From an uncultured Acidimicrobiaceae bacterium (GTDB taxonomy: Bacteria; Actinomycetota; Acidimicrobiia; Acidimicrobiales; Ilumatobacteraceae): 15,415 nucleotides of DNA. This document shows, one piece after another, positions 6,662-13,917 of the stretch. The notes under the pieces were generated by a model. The model was not told the DNA's origin. It did not search any database and saw only the letters and a program-made list of their open reading frames with translations. The translations under genes were made by a program, and so were the position numbers. Where the stretch lies: assembly GCA_903919215.1 (NCBI GenBank), contig CAIXHI010000347.1, forward strand, positions 1-15,415, given 5' to 3'. Within the stretch, counting starts at the first letter, position 1. Every line of letters begins with the position of its first letter.

Positions 6662-7777
6662 ATGAACGCACGGTCTCGTCTCACACGGTCACTCGCAGTG
6701 TTCGCTACAGGTGCTGCGATCGCCACGGCGGGCGCGATATTCGGTACTGCGAACGCTGATGGTGTCAGTGGGGTGTTCAAGACGCCCCTCGGCCCAGGAC
6801 TTACGGTGCATACCAACACCGGTGACAAGCCGGCGTACATCCTGAACCTGGATCTTGATGGCTCCTCCGACATCTTGCAGACGTACTGCATCGACATCCA
6901 TACGTCCACGTGGGACGGTGTGGCCTACACCGAGGCAACATGGGCCGAGGGCAGTGTTGCGAACCTCGGCAAGGTGACCTGGGTGTTGAACCATGGTTAC
7001 CCGGCGATCACGGCCGCAGCCCTGCTGACGGCCGTCAACGACTACGGCCCTGACCTGGCGGGTCTCACCCAAAACCAGGCTGCTGCCGCTACTCAGGCTG
7101 CGGTGTGGCACTTCTCCGACGGCTCGAATCTGGAGAATCCGAACCTGCCGGAAGTCGTGGCGGTGTACAACTACCTGACCTTGAGCGCCGTGGCGACCTC
7201 CGAGCCGGCACCGAGCCTGTCGATCCTCCCGGCCACGTTGAGTGGGCCGGTCGGTGAGCGAATCGGTCCGTTCACGGTCACCACATCGGCCGCGTCGGTT
7301 GCTCTCAGCGCGACCGGTGGCATCATCACCGATGCCGTCGGCACCCTGCTGGCGACCGTCGGTAACGGTGGCACGTTCTACATCACCATGGCTGGCGAAG
7401 GTTCCGTCACCATCTCCGCCACAGCCACCGCCACGTTGAGCTCCGGTCGGGTGTTCATCACCACAGCCGACTCGCCGAGGCAGAAGCTGATTGCCGCCAA
7501 GTCGATGACGGCCGAGTCGGTGGTGACGGTCGAGGCGCAGGCCACGACGACCACCACCACCCAACCGCCGGCAACGACGACCACCACCACCCAACCGGTG
7601 GTGACGACGACCAGCGTCGCGGTGGAACCGCCAGTGGTGACGACGACGAGCGTTGTCGCCTCTGAGGCCGTTCTGCCCGCCACTGGGCGCACCACAGCAT
7701 CGTTGCTCGCGATGGCCTTGGGCATGGCGATGATGGGCGGGGCGACCCTGATGGTCACCCGCCGCCGCCCCACCTGA
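6662..7777 (+). CDS. Secreted thioester-domain surface protein with Thr-rich stalk and LPATG sortase anchor
   Basis: A 371-residue predicted cell-wall adhesin. Residues 1-32 are a signal peptide (RSRLTR, hydrophobic core, cleavage likely after GTANA). Residues 35-175 match a thioester domain (TED/TQXA, PF08341): Cys76 in TYCIDIH and Gln145 in ATQAAVWHFSDG are the pair that forms the internal Cys-Gln bond. Residues 185-290 look like a beta-rich domain (TVTTSAASVALSATGG). Residues 295-331 are a Thr-rich stalk with ten-residue repeats. The end has LPATG (338-342), a hydrophobic segment and the basic tail RRRP: a classic sortase signal. In Gram-positive adhesins such thioesters bond covalently to host or surface amines. 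The partner here is unknown, and no sortase gene lies in the window. The AGGAGGT spacing favours 6662 over ATG 6659. A strong hairpin follows, so the gene is probably monocistronic. Confidence 0.9.
   Translation: MNARSRLTRSLAVFATGAAIATAGAIFGTANADGVSGVFKTPLGPGLTVHTNTGDKPAYILNLDLDGSSDILQTYCIDIHTSTWDGVAYTEATWAEGSVANLGKVTWVLNHGYPAITAAALLTAVNDYGPDLAGLTQNQAAAATQAAVWHFSDGSNLENPNLPEVVAVYNYLTLSAVATSEPAPSLSILPATLSGPVGERIGPFTVTTSAASVALSATGGIITDAVGTLLATVGNGGTFYITMAGEGSVTISATATATLSSGRVFITTADSPRQKLIAAKSMTAESVVTVEAQATTTTTTQPPATTTTTTQPVVTTTSVAVEPPVVTTTSVVASEAVLPATGRTTASLLAMALGMAMMGGATLMVTRRRPT
7544..7597 (+). repeat. Tandem 30-base coding repeat in the Thr-rich stalk
   Basis: A 24-base unit is identical at 7544-7567 and 7574-7597, a period of 30 bases, encoding two copies of ATTTTTTQP. 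It is followed by a more diverged repeat encoding VVTTTSV twice (about residues 313-331). Such near-identical repeats allow the stalk to change length by slippage or recombination. Confidence 0.85.
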
Positions 7778-7800
7778 TCACTCGGATCTGATGGGTCAAC

Positions 7801-7835
7801 TCGGCCCGGTCGGTGCAGCACACCGACCGGGCCGA
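7801..7835 (+). terminator. Perfect 15-bp hairpin terminator after the surface-protein gene
   Basis: TCGGCCCGGTCGGTG (7801-7815) and CACCGACCGGGCCGA (7821-7835) are exact reverse complements around the loop CAGCA. It lies 23 bases after the stop codon. There is no T-run after the stem, as is common for terminators in high-GC actinobacteria. Confidence 0.8.
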
Positions 7836-7852
7836 CTCGCGTGGTCGTGCAG

Positions 7853-7900
7853 GACTTCGTTCCCTTGCAGTCCCGTGGCTGACGGCGCGACAACGAAGTC
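7853..7900 (+). promoter_or_regulatory. Inverted repeat in the leader of the DUF1918 gene
   Basis: GACTTCGTT (7853-7861) and AACGAAGTC (7892-7900) are perfect reverse complements 30 bases apart, ending 22 bases before the GTG start. It could be an operator or the closing stem of a leader RNA. A nine-base match is modest evidence. Confidence 0.3.
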
Positions 7901-7922
7901 AGTTCGAACGAGGGAGGCTGTT

Positions 7923-8117
7923 GTGAACATTCACGCCAAGGTCGGCGACGAGATCGTCGTCGACAACATGAGTGCTGGCCATCCACCCAGAAAAGGTGAG
8001 GTGCTCGAGGTGCTGGGCGAAGGCGATGCTCAGCACTATCGCGTCCGTTGGGATGATGGCCACACGAGTGTGTTCTTCCCCGCCTCCACGGCGCACGCGG
8101 TGCACCTCGCTCGGTGA
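7923..8117 (+). CDS. DUF1918 domain protein
   Basis: A 64-residue protein beginning at GTG 7923, with GGGAGG (7912-7917) five bases upstream. It matches the DUF1918 family (PF08940), small proteins common in actinobacteria: a short start (MNIHAKVGDEIVV), a central PPRKGEVLEVLG, and HYRVRWDDGHTSVFFP, which resembles the usual YxVRWxDGHxxxxFPG. The length is the usual one for the family, and the fold is SH3-like. Function is unknown. Members are predicted to be cytoplasmic. It stands alone between two hairpins (7801-7835 and 8118-8141), so it is probably transcribed as a single small unit. An in-frame extension back to 7791 would run through the upstream terminator and is not supported. Confidence 0.9.
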   Translation: MNIHAKVGDEIVVDNMSAGHPPRKGEVLEVLGEGDAQHYRVRWDDGHTSVFFPASTAHAVHLAR

Positions 8118-8141
8118 GCCTGACCGGCGGTGCGGTCAGGC
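8118..8141. terminator. Bidirectional hairpin terminator between convergent genes
   Basis: GCCTGACCG (8118-8126) pairs exactly with CGGTCAGGC (8133-8141) around a six-base loop. It starts directly after the DUF1918 stop and includes the stop codon of the minus-strand amidohydrolase gene (8136-8138), so it can serve both transcripts. Confidence 0.75.
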
Positions 8142-9308
8142 GTCGACAGCAAACTGGCGGACCCGCGCACCCATGAAGTCCTCGAAGTTCTTCCAATAGA
8201 ACTTGTCGCGGGCCTCAGCGGAGATGTCGCTGGCATCGAGGCTGCGACCGAAGCGCGCAATCGGGTTGCGGCCACCTTCGATGTGTGGGTAGTCCGAGGA
8301 GAACATGAAGACGTCGTCGCCGCCCTGCGCGATCGTCCAGCCGGTGTTCTCGTGGCAGAACGGCGTGACTCGTACCTGCCGGCGCACGTAGTCGCTGAGC
8401 TTCATGTCGAGTCGCTGCAACCGGCTCTCGTGCTTGACGAACGCGTCCATCGCCGAGTCGAGGAAGTGCAACCAGCCAGGAACCCAGGAGGCACCGAACT
8501 CGATGATCCCGACCCGAAGGTCGGGGTGGTCGTGTAGCACGCCGTCGACGAGGAGTGCGGACAGCGACTCCATGACCGGGTGTGGCGTCGAGATGTACTC
8601 GATCGACTTGATCGAGCCGTCGCCGCCCAGGAACGACGGTTCGGGGTCGCGCCCACTGAGGTTGTAGGTGGGTTCGGCGAGCCGTCCTGCACCCAGATGG
8701 AAGATCAGTGGGGTGCTCGACTCGGCCATCAGCGCCCACATCGGGTCGAATCCACGGTGCGATGGCGAGTGGTGGCGCGGACAGTCCGCTGGTGCCTGGA
8801 GGGCGGCGCAGCCGAGCTCGATCGCCTCCTCGGCGAACTTCACCGAGCGTTCGATGTCGGCCAGCGGTACGTAGCCGACGGGCAGCAGCCGGGGATCGCT
8901 CGAACAGAACTCAACCAGCGCGCGGTTGTGGGTGCGGGCGAGGCCGTAGATGAGGTCGAGGTCGTTGCCCTGCTCGGCGGTGCGCAGGTGGAAACGCATG
9001 AACGAGTCGAACACGAGCTGGCTGCGGAAACCGAGTAGGTCGAGCGCTCGCGAGCGCTCGCCACCGTCGTAAGCACCTAACGCATTCCACAGTTTGCGCT
9101 CCATCAGCTGCGCGTCGGCATTCGCGGTGAAGTCGGCGCCATCACGGCCGCGAAGCGCATTCTCGAACATCTCGATGGTGACGCCGGAGAAGCAGTTGTC
9201 GCCGATCATCTGGCGCGAGACAGGGTCGGCGAACTCCTTGTAGAAGTCGGGAGACTCGAAAATATGCGAGTCAGCATCGTGATACATGCCATTTCCTGAG
9301 TACGACAT
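8136..9308 (-). CDS. Amidohydrolase_2 family metal-dependent hydrolase
   Basis: A 390-residue TIM-barrel enzyme of the PF04909 family, which includes ACMSD-type decarboxylases and hydrolases. Metal-site signs are in order: DADSH (D11, D13, H15), His204 in LIFHLGAG, Glu270 in GIIEFGASWVPGWL, and Asp339 in FSSDYPHIEGG; the end KFYWKNFEDFMG matches the family's closing KxxxxNxxxxxG pattern. The substrate cannot be read from the sequence; aromatic-acid decarboxylation and hydrolysis of ring-cleavage products are both known in the family. The start at 9308 has AGGGGGA a few bases upstream; ATG 9287 (MYHDADSHIFE), with AGGAA upstream, is an alternative that drops seven residues before the first metal ligand. 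It is divergent from an SDR gene, which hints at a shared catabolic role. A 20-base palindrome lies inside the coding sequence. Confidence 0.88.
   Translation of the reverse strand: MSYSGNGMYHDADSHIFESPDFYKEFADPVSRQMIGDNCFSGVTIEMFENALRGRDGADFTANADAQLMERKLWNALGAYDGGERSRALDLLGFRSQLVFDSFMRFHLRTAEQGNDLDLIYGLARTHNRALVEFCSSDPRLLPVGYVPLADIERSVKFAEEAIELGCAALQAPADCPRHHSPSHRGFDPMWALMAESSTPLIFHLGAGRLAEPTYNLSGRDPEPSFLGGDGSIKSIEYISTPHPVMESLSALLVDGVLHDHPDLRVGIIEFGASWVPGWLHFLDSAMDAFVKHESRLQRLDMKLSDYVRRQVRVTPFCHENTGWTIAQGGDDVFMFSSDYPHIEGGRNPIARFGRSLDASDISAEARDKFYWKNFEDFMGARVRQFAVDA
9041..9060. repeat. Perfect 20-base palindrome inside the amidohydrolase gene
   Basis: The ten-base palindrome CGAGCGCTCG occurs twice in direct succession, so the whole 20 bases equal their own reverse complement. 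It lies in codons for GERSRAL of the minus-strand gene. It may simply reflect Arg/Ser/Glu codon use in high-GC DNA. Confidence 0.8.
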
Positions 9309-9378
9309 TCGATTCCCCCTGCAGACGCTGCCCGCCCCCGCGACCGGCGACGACTACGCTAGTCCGTCACAAGGGTTT

Positions 9379-9398
9379 CTCCGCGCTGGATCGCGGAG
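9379..9398. promoter_or_regulatory. Candidate operator: inverted repeat between divergent genes
   Basis: CTCCGCG (9379-9385) and CGCGGAG (9392-9398) are perfect arms around a six-base spacer, in the 112-base gap between the amidohydrolase and SDR starts. A TAnnnT hexamer, TACGCT (9355-9360), lies upstream of it in the SDR direction, so the repeat would sit just downstream of a possible start site. Size and symmetry suit a dimeric regulator of TetR type, but it could also be an RNA hairpin in the SDR leader. Confidence 0.4.
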
Positions 9399-9420
9399 CC
9401 TGAAAAGTCGGGGGTGGATC

Positions 9421-10308
9421 GTGCTGCGATTCGATGGTGAGGTCGTCGTCATCACGGGAGGCGCTAACGGATTAGGGCGCTCGTATGCGCTCGAGTTCGC
9501 GCGGCGTGGGGCCGCGGTGCTCGTCAATGATGTCGGGTCAGCACACCAGGGTCTCGCCGCCGAACCGGCGGCGGCACAGCGGGTGGTGGAGGAGATCGTG
9601 GCTGCCGGCGGGATCGCAGCTGCGAACGATGTGTCGGTGACGTCCGCTCACGGTGGCGAGGAGATCATCGCTGACGCGCTCGACCGGTGGGGGCGTCTCG
9701 ACGTCTTGATTCACAGCGCGGGGGTAATGCGTGATCGAACCCTCGCCAAGTTGGAGTTCACCGACCTCGACGCGGTGCTCGATGTGCATCTGAAGGGCGG
9801 CTTCCACGTCGCGCAACCGGCGTTCCGAGCGATGATGACGCAGCCATCGGGCGGTCGGATCGTGATGACTTCCTCCACGTCCGGCTTCTTCGGTGTCTTC
9901 GGCCAAGCTGCGTATGCGGCCGCGAAAGGCGCGCTGGCCGGGCTATCGAGAGTGATGGCGCTCGAAGGTGCCCGTCACTCGATCCGCTCCAACGCGATCG
10001 TGCCCGTCGCAACGACGCGGCTCAGTCGTGGCGCCGACCCCGGCGCCTCGCGCCCGCCGGAGGATGTGGCGCAGTTCGTGGTGGCGCTCTGCCACCGCAG
10101 TTGTGCGGCCACGGGCATGAACTTCGCCGCAGGCGGTGGCTGGGCCGGCCGGATGGGCGTTGAGGTCGGGCCCGGGTTCGCGCTGCCAGGTGGCACCGCG
10201 GAGGACATCACCGCGAACTGGGATCTGGTGCAACGACTCGGCTTCGAGGAGATGGCCGACGGGTTCTCCATCGGCCCCTACATCGACGAGCGCTTGCACG
10301 AGGGCTGA
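9421..10308 (+). CDS. Short-chain dehydrogenase/reductase, FabG / MFE-2 hydroxyacyl-CoA dehydrogenase-like
   Basis: A 295-residue classical SDR. The cofactor loop is TGGANGLG (12-19) and the strand AAVLVNDVG (31-39) resembles the VNDLG of multifunctional-enzyme type 2 dehydrogenases. The catalytic set is Ser151-Ser-Thr-Ser154 followed by Tyr165-x3-Lys169 (YAAAK). The usual NNAG reads HSAG (98-101). VMRDRT and DVHLKGGF also match the MFE-2-like group, which oxidises 3-hydroxyacyl-CoA esters, including steroid side-chain intermediates. The C-terminal 60 residues (GWAGRMGVEVGPGF and onward) extend past a minimal SDR and are also typical of that group. The GTG at 9421 sits directly before the first beta strand, preceded by GGGGGTGG; the frame is open back to 9286, but that would overlap the divergent gene. 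NAD(P) preference and substrate are unresolved. Confidence 0.88.
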   Translation: MLRFDGEVVVITGGANGLGRSYALEFARRGAAVLVNDVGSAHQGLAAEPAAAQRVVEEIVAAGGIAAANDVSVTSAHGGEEIIADALDRWGRLDVLIHSAGVMRDRTLAKLEFTDLDAVLDVHLKGGFHVAQPAFRAMMTQPSGGRIVMTSSTSGFFGVFGQAAYAAAKGALAGLSRVMALEGARHSIRSNAIVPVATTRLSRGADPGASRPPEDVAQFVVALCHRSCAATGMNFAAGGGWAGRMGVEVGPGFALPGGTAEDITANWDLVQRLGFEEMADGFSIGPYIDERLHEG

Positions 10309-10318
10309 CCCAGCCCTC
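10300..10318. terminator. Compact bidirectional hairpin overlapping two convergent stops
   Basis: GAGGGCTG (10300-10307) pairs with CAGCCCTC (10311-10318) around a three-base loop. It contains the last bases of the SDR gene and two bases of the clpB stop codon (10317-10319), so it can act for both convergent transcripts. Confidence 0.65.
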
Positions 10319-12797
10319 AGGTGATCGCCAACTGACCGTTGACGGCGTCGACGGTGATGGTGTCGCCATCGCCGACCTGCCCGCCGAGGATCATCAGCGC
10401 AGCCGGATCGGCGATTTCGCGCTGGATGACCCGCTTCAGCGGCCGGGCGCCGAACGACGGGTCGTAGCCCTCGTGGGCCAGCCAGTCGAGGGCGACATCG
10501 GTGATCGACAACGTGATCCGCCGTTCAGCCATGCGCACCCGCAGACGCTCGATCTGGATGGTGACGATCCGTCGCAGGTCGTCCTCGGTGAGCGCCCGGA
10601 AGCGGATGATGTCGTCGACGCGGTTGATGAACTCGGGCTTGAAGAACGTGGAGGGATCGCCGGCCAGGTTGCTGGTCATGATCAGCACGACGTTGGTGAA
10701 GTCGACCGTGCGGCCTTGGCCATCCGTCAACCGGCCGTCGTCGAGCACCTGCAGCAGCACGTTGAACACATCGGGGTGTGCCTTCTCGATCTCGTCGAGC
10801 AGGATCACGCAGTACGGGCGGCGCCGCACGGCCTCGGTGAGTTGGCCACCCTCGTCGTAGCCCACGTAACCGGGGGGCGCGCCGATCAGGCGGGTGACGG
10901 AGAACTTCTCCATGTACTCACCCATGTCGATGCGCACCATGCTCTTCTCATCGTCGAACAGATACTCGGCCACAGCCCGGGCCAGCTCCGTCTTGCCGAC
11001 GCCTGTGGGTCCGAGGAACATGAACGAACCGATCGGTCGGTTGGGGTCGGACAACCCGGCCCGTGAGCGGCGGATCGCGTTGGCCACGGCAGTGACCGCG
11101 TCGTCCTGCCCGATGACTCGATGGTGCAACTGCTCTTCGAGGTGTACCAACTTGGCCATCTCGCCCTCCATCAGCCGGCTGACGGGCACACCTGTCCACT
11201 TGCTGACGACCTCGGCGATGTCCTCCGCGTCGACCTCCTCCTTCAGCATCCGGGTGCCGGATTGTGTCTGGTCGAGGTGGGCGGTGGCCTCGTCGATGCG
11301 CCGCTCGAGCTCGGGAATGCGGCCGAAGCGAATCTCGGCAGCGATGTTGAGATCGGTCTCGCGTTCGACCAGCGTGCGCAGACCCTCCAACTCTTCCTTC
11401 AGCGAGCGGATCGCGTCGATCGCCTGCTTCTCGTTCTCCCAGTGCGATTTCATTTCGTGCGCTTGCAGGTTCAGCAGCACCAACTCGTCGACCAAGGCCT
11501 CCAGCCGCTCCTTCGACGCCGTGTCGGTCTCCTTGGCGAGCGCGACTTCTTCGATCTCGAGCTGCAGGATGCGCCGTTGCACGACGTCGATCTCGGTGGG
11601 CACCGAATCGATCTCGATGCGCAGCTTGCTGGCCGCTTCGTCCATCAGGTCGATTGCCTTGTCGGGCAGGAAGCGGTTGGTGAGATAGCGGTTCGACAGC
11701 ACCGCCGCGCTGACCAGCGCGGAGTCCTGGATGCGCACGCCGTGGTGCACCTCGTAGCGCTCCTTCAGGCCGCGCAGGATGCCGATCGTGTCCTCCACCG
11801 TCGGTTCGCCGACGTACACCTGCTGAAAGCGCCGCTCGAGCGCAGGGTCTTTCTCGACGTACTTGCGGTACTCATCGAGCGTGGTGGCACCGATCATGCG
11901 CAACTCACCGCGGGCGAGCATCGGCTTGATCATGTTGCCGGCGTCCATCGCGCCCTCGGCCCCGCCCGCGCCGACGATCGTGTGCAGTTCGTCGACGAAC
12001 GTGATGACCTCACCAGCAGCGTCGGTGATTTCCTTCAGCACGGCCTTCAACCGCTCTTCGAACTCGCCGCGGTACTTCGCGCCCGCCAGCATGGAACCGA
12101 TGTCGAGGCTGATCAGGCGCTTGTTCTTCAGTCCCTCGGGCACGTCGCCGTCGGCGATGCGGCGAGCGAGCCCTTCGACGATCGCGGTCTTGCCGACACC
12201 CGGCTCGCCGATGAGCACGGGGTTGTTCTTGGTGCGGCGGCTGAGCACCTGGATGACCCGGCGGATCTCGTCGTCGCGGCCGATCACCGGGTCGATCTTG
12301 CCGTCGCGGGCGCGTTGGGTGAGATCTTGTCCGTACTTCTCCAGCGCGGCGAAGTGCTCCTCGGGGTTCTGGCTGGTGACGCGGTGGCTGCCGCGCACTT
12401 CCTTCAACGCCTGCAGCAACTCCTCACTGCCGATGCCCAGGCGCTGGTTCATCGCGAGCAGCAGGTGTTCGACCGAGAGGTAGTCGTCCTTCAGATCCTT
12501 CTGGTACTGCTGGGCGTTGCGCACGACGTTGTCGAGTTCACGGTTCATCCGCGGCTCGCTGCCGCCGTAGGCCTTGGGCAGTTTGGCCACCGCTTCGTCG
12601 GCCTTGTTGCGCACCATCAGCGGTGCCTGGCCCAACTTGGCGAGCACGGCAGGCACGATCGTGTCGTCCTGGCGTGTGAGTGCAGCCAACAGGTGATCGG
12701 GCGTGAGTTCTGGGTTGCTCAGTGCCTTGGCCTGGTCGATGGCCGCGGCGAAGGCTTCGTTGGTCTTGAGAGTCCACTGTTTCGGGTCGAACGCCAT
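10317..12797 (-). CDS. clpB: ATP-dependent protein disaggregase ClpB (Hsp100)
   Basis: An 826-residue two-ring AAA+ chaperone that pulls proteins out of aggregates, working with DnaK in the cytoplasm. Domains in order: Clp_N (about 1-145), NBD1 with Walker A GEPGVGKT (197-204), Walker B FVDE (D269, E270), pore loop KYRG (241-244) and arginine finger ERRF (321-324); the coiled-coil M domain (about 400-525) that separates ClpB from ClpA and ClpC; NBD2 with GPTGVGKT (596-603), Walker B LLDE (D668, E669) and pore loop GYVG (643-646). There is no ClpP-binding IGF loop, as expected. It is shorter than E. coli ClpB (857 residues), partly because only about six residues join TSNLA to FKPEFINR. The ATG at 12797 sits before the conserved FDPKQWT start. 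No HAIR or CIRCE operator is visible upstream. Confidence 0.97.
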   Translation of the reverse strand: MAFDPKQWTLKTNEAFAAAIDQAKALSNPELTPDHLLAALTRQDDTIVPAVLAKLGQAPLMVRNKADEAVAKLPKAYGGSEPRMNRELDNVVRNAQQYQKDLKDDYLSVEHLLLAMNQRLGIGSEELLQALKEVRGSHRVTSQNPEEHFAALEKYGQDLTQRARDGKIDPVIGRDDEIRRVIQVLSRRTKNNPVLIGEPGVGKTAIVEGLARRIADGDVPEGLKNKRLISLDIGSMLAGAKYRGEFEERLKAVLKEITDAAGEVITFVDELHTIVGAGGAEGAMDAGNMIKPMLARGELRMIGATTLDEYRKYVEKDPALERRFQQVYVGEPTVEDTIGILRGLKERYEVHHGVRIQDSALVSAAVLSNRYLTNRFLPDKAIDLMDEAASKLRIEIDSVPTEIDVVQRRILQLEIEEVALAKETDTASKERLEALVDELVLLNLQAHEMKSHWENEKQAIDAIRSLKEELEGLRTLVERETDLNIAAEIRFGRIPELERRIDEATAHLDQTQSGTRMLKEEVDAEDIAEVVSKWTGVPVSRLMEGEMAKLVHLEEQLHHRVIGQDDAVTAVANAIRRSRAGLSDPNRPIGSFMFLGPTGVGKTELARAVAEYLFDDEKSMVRIDMGEYMEKFSVTRLIGAPPGYVGYDEGGQLTEAVRRRPYCVILLDEIEKAHPDVFNVLLQVLDDGRLTDGQGRTVDFTNVVLIMTSNLAGDPSTFFKPEFINRVDDIIRFRALTEDDLRRIVTIQIERLRVRMAERRITLSITDVALDWLAHEGYDPSFGARPLKRVIQREIADPAALMILGGQVGDGDTITVDAVNGQLAIT

Positions 12798-12818
12798 GGC
12801 CTTACCCTAGCCGCCGTT

Positions 12819-12846
12819 CTTAAAATCCTGCTACGTCACGTATCAA
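12819..12846 (-). promoter_or_regulatory. Candidate clpB promoter
   Basis: On the minus strand TTGATA (12841-12846) is followed after 16 bases by TTTAAG (12819-12824), in an AT-rich patch in the 52-base gap before clpB. This would give a leader of roughly 15 bases. The -35 is good and the -10 moderate (4 of 6). It may provide transcription of clpB independent of the genes upstream. Confidence 0.4.
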
Positions 12847-12849
12847 CTT

Positions 12850-13905
12850 TTATGAGCGGACTGCGGCAGTCATCACATCGTGGAATCGTGGCCAGCAGGC
12901 GGCAATCCAGGCCGGGTCGTCGTCGGCGAACGCCGCCCGCACCTGGGCGCGCACGGCAGGTGCATCGGGGCCGGTCGGGTCGCCATGGGAGTGCAGCCAC
13001 GCGTCCGCGCGCAGCGATTGCAGCACTGTCACCGGGTCGACCGTTCCGTACTCGATGGTGACCGGGGTGACTTCGGCGTGTGGTGCCAACTGATCGGCAA
13101 CGTTCATCCAGTCGCCCGCCAGCACCGCCGACACGCTGTCGCCGGCCAGCATCGAGCGCACGTCGGTCCACCGCTCCGCCGCTCGGTCGAACAGCGGATC
13201 GCCGGGTGCAGCACTGGCGATCAACTCACCGACACCCCACGGGCCGAGACCGGTGTGCAGGTCGATGATCGCCACCGAACACGCCGCCGCCAGCGCTGAG
13301 GCGCAGAACTCGCGCAACCAGCGGTGCGACCACACGGGGCCGGTGCCGCCATAGAACACACCAGTGGGGTACGAGTACTGACCGCCGCTCACCACCTCCT
13401 GTAGCCGCTCGAACCCCCACTCCATGGCGTAGGTGAGCAGTACCTCGGTGGTGCGCTGCTGCTCGGCGGCGGACCACTCACCAGGCACCAGCAGTTCGGC
13501 CAACAGGTCGTAGTCGGGGTTGGCGGGAACTGGCTGTGACCAGTCGACGAAGTTGCGGTTCAGATCGACGTTGTCCTCGTTGACCCGTCGCACCCACGCC
13601 ATGCCGTACGGGTTCAGCGCGTGCACGTGCACGACCCGAACACTGGCTGGACGTTCATCGGCTCGCGCCGACAACCAACGGGTCTGCAGCGCAGAACCGC
13701 AGTAGCCCTCGACACCGTGGGTCGCCGAGACCACGAGCACCACATGCTCGGCATCGGCGGGGCCGAGCTCGGCAACGTCGACCGCGAGCGGTTCGCCGCC
13801 CGGGCCGAGCAGCGGGTGCGCGAACGACGTGACCGTGGCGCCGGCGACTCGCGCCGCGTCGAGGAACGCGGCGCGAGCGATCGGGTAGGTCGGGCTGAGA
13901 TGCAT
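12850..13905 (-). CDS. DUF2817 / M14-like zinc carboxypeptidase-fold protein
   Basis: A 351-residue protein of the DUF2817 family (PF10994), related to M14 metallocarboxypeptidases and succinylglutamate desuccinylases. The zinc site can be read directly: His63-x2-Glu66 in ATHGVEGYCG and His217 in IIDLHTGLG; Glu285 in VTIEYGT is placed as the general base. NPYGMAWVRRVNEDNVDLNRNF (98-119) supplies the Asn-Arg substrate-binding residues of M14 enzymes. No signal peptide is seen, so it probably acts in the cytoplasm. It starts 12 bases after the acyl-CoA dehydrogenase stop, implying cotranscription, and clpB follows. The natural substrate of the family is not established; a peptide or N-acyl amino acid is likely. 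The ribosome-binding site is weak (GAGCGG adjoining the ATG). Confidence 0.87.
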   Translation of the reverse strand: MHLSPTYPIARAAFLDAARVAGATVTSFAHPLLGPGGEPLAVDVAELGPADAEHVVLVVSATHGVEGYCGSALQTRWLSARADERPASVRVVHVHALNPYGMAWVRRVNEDNVDLNRNFVDWSQPVPANPDYDLLAELLVPGEWSAAEQQRTTEVLLTYAMEWGFERLQEVVSGGQYSYPTGVFYGGTGPVWSHRWLREFCASALAAACSVAIIDLHTGLGPWGVGELIASAAPGDPLFDRAAERWTDVRSMLAGDSVSAVLAGDWMNVADQLAPHAEVTPVTIEYGTVDPVTVLQSLRADAWLHSHGDPTGPDAPAVRAQVRAAFADDDPAWIAACWPRFHDVMTAAVRS

Positions 13906-13917
13906 CCGCTCAGTCTC

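Noticed and set aside
5524..6909. A 461-codon open frame on the minus strand
   Set aside because: It is antisense to the ABC exporter genes and spans three unrelated plus-strand features; no domain is visible.
12798..12849. HspR (HAIR) or HrcA (CIRCE) operator before clpB
   Set aside because: Neither the CTTGAGT-N7-ACTCAAG nor the CIRCE inverted repeat is present.
11121..13061. A 646-codon open frame on the plus strand
   Set aside because: It is antisense to clpB and runs on into the next gene; the repeated Leu/Asp/His-rich text is the complement of ClpB codons.
13620..13633. 14-base palindrome CGTGCACGTGCACG
   Set aside because: It is explained by Val-His-Val-His codons in the DUF2817 gene and has no context suggesting a binding site.
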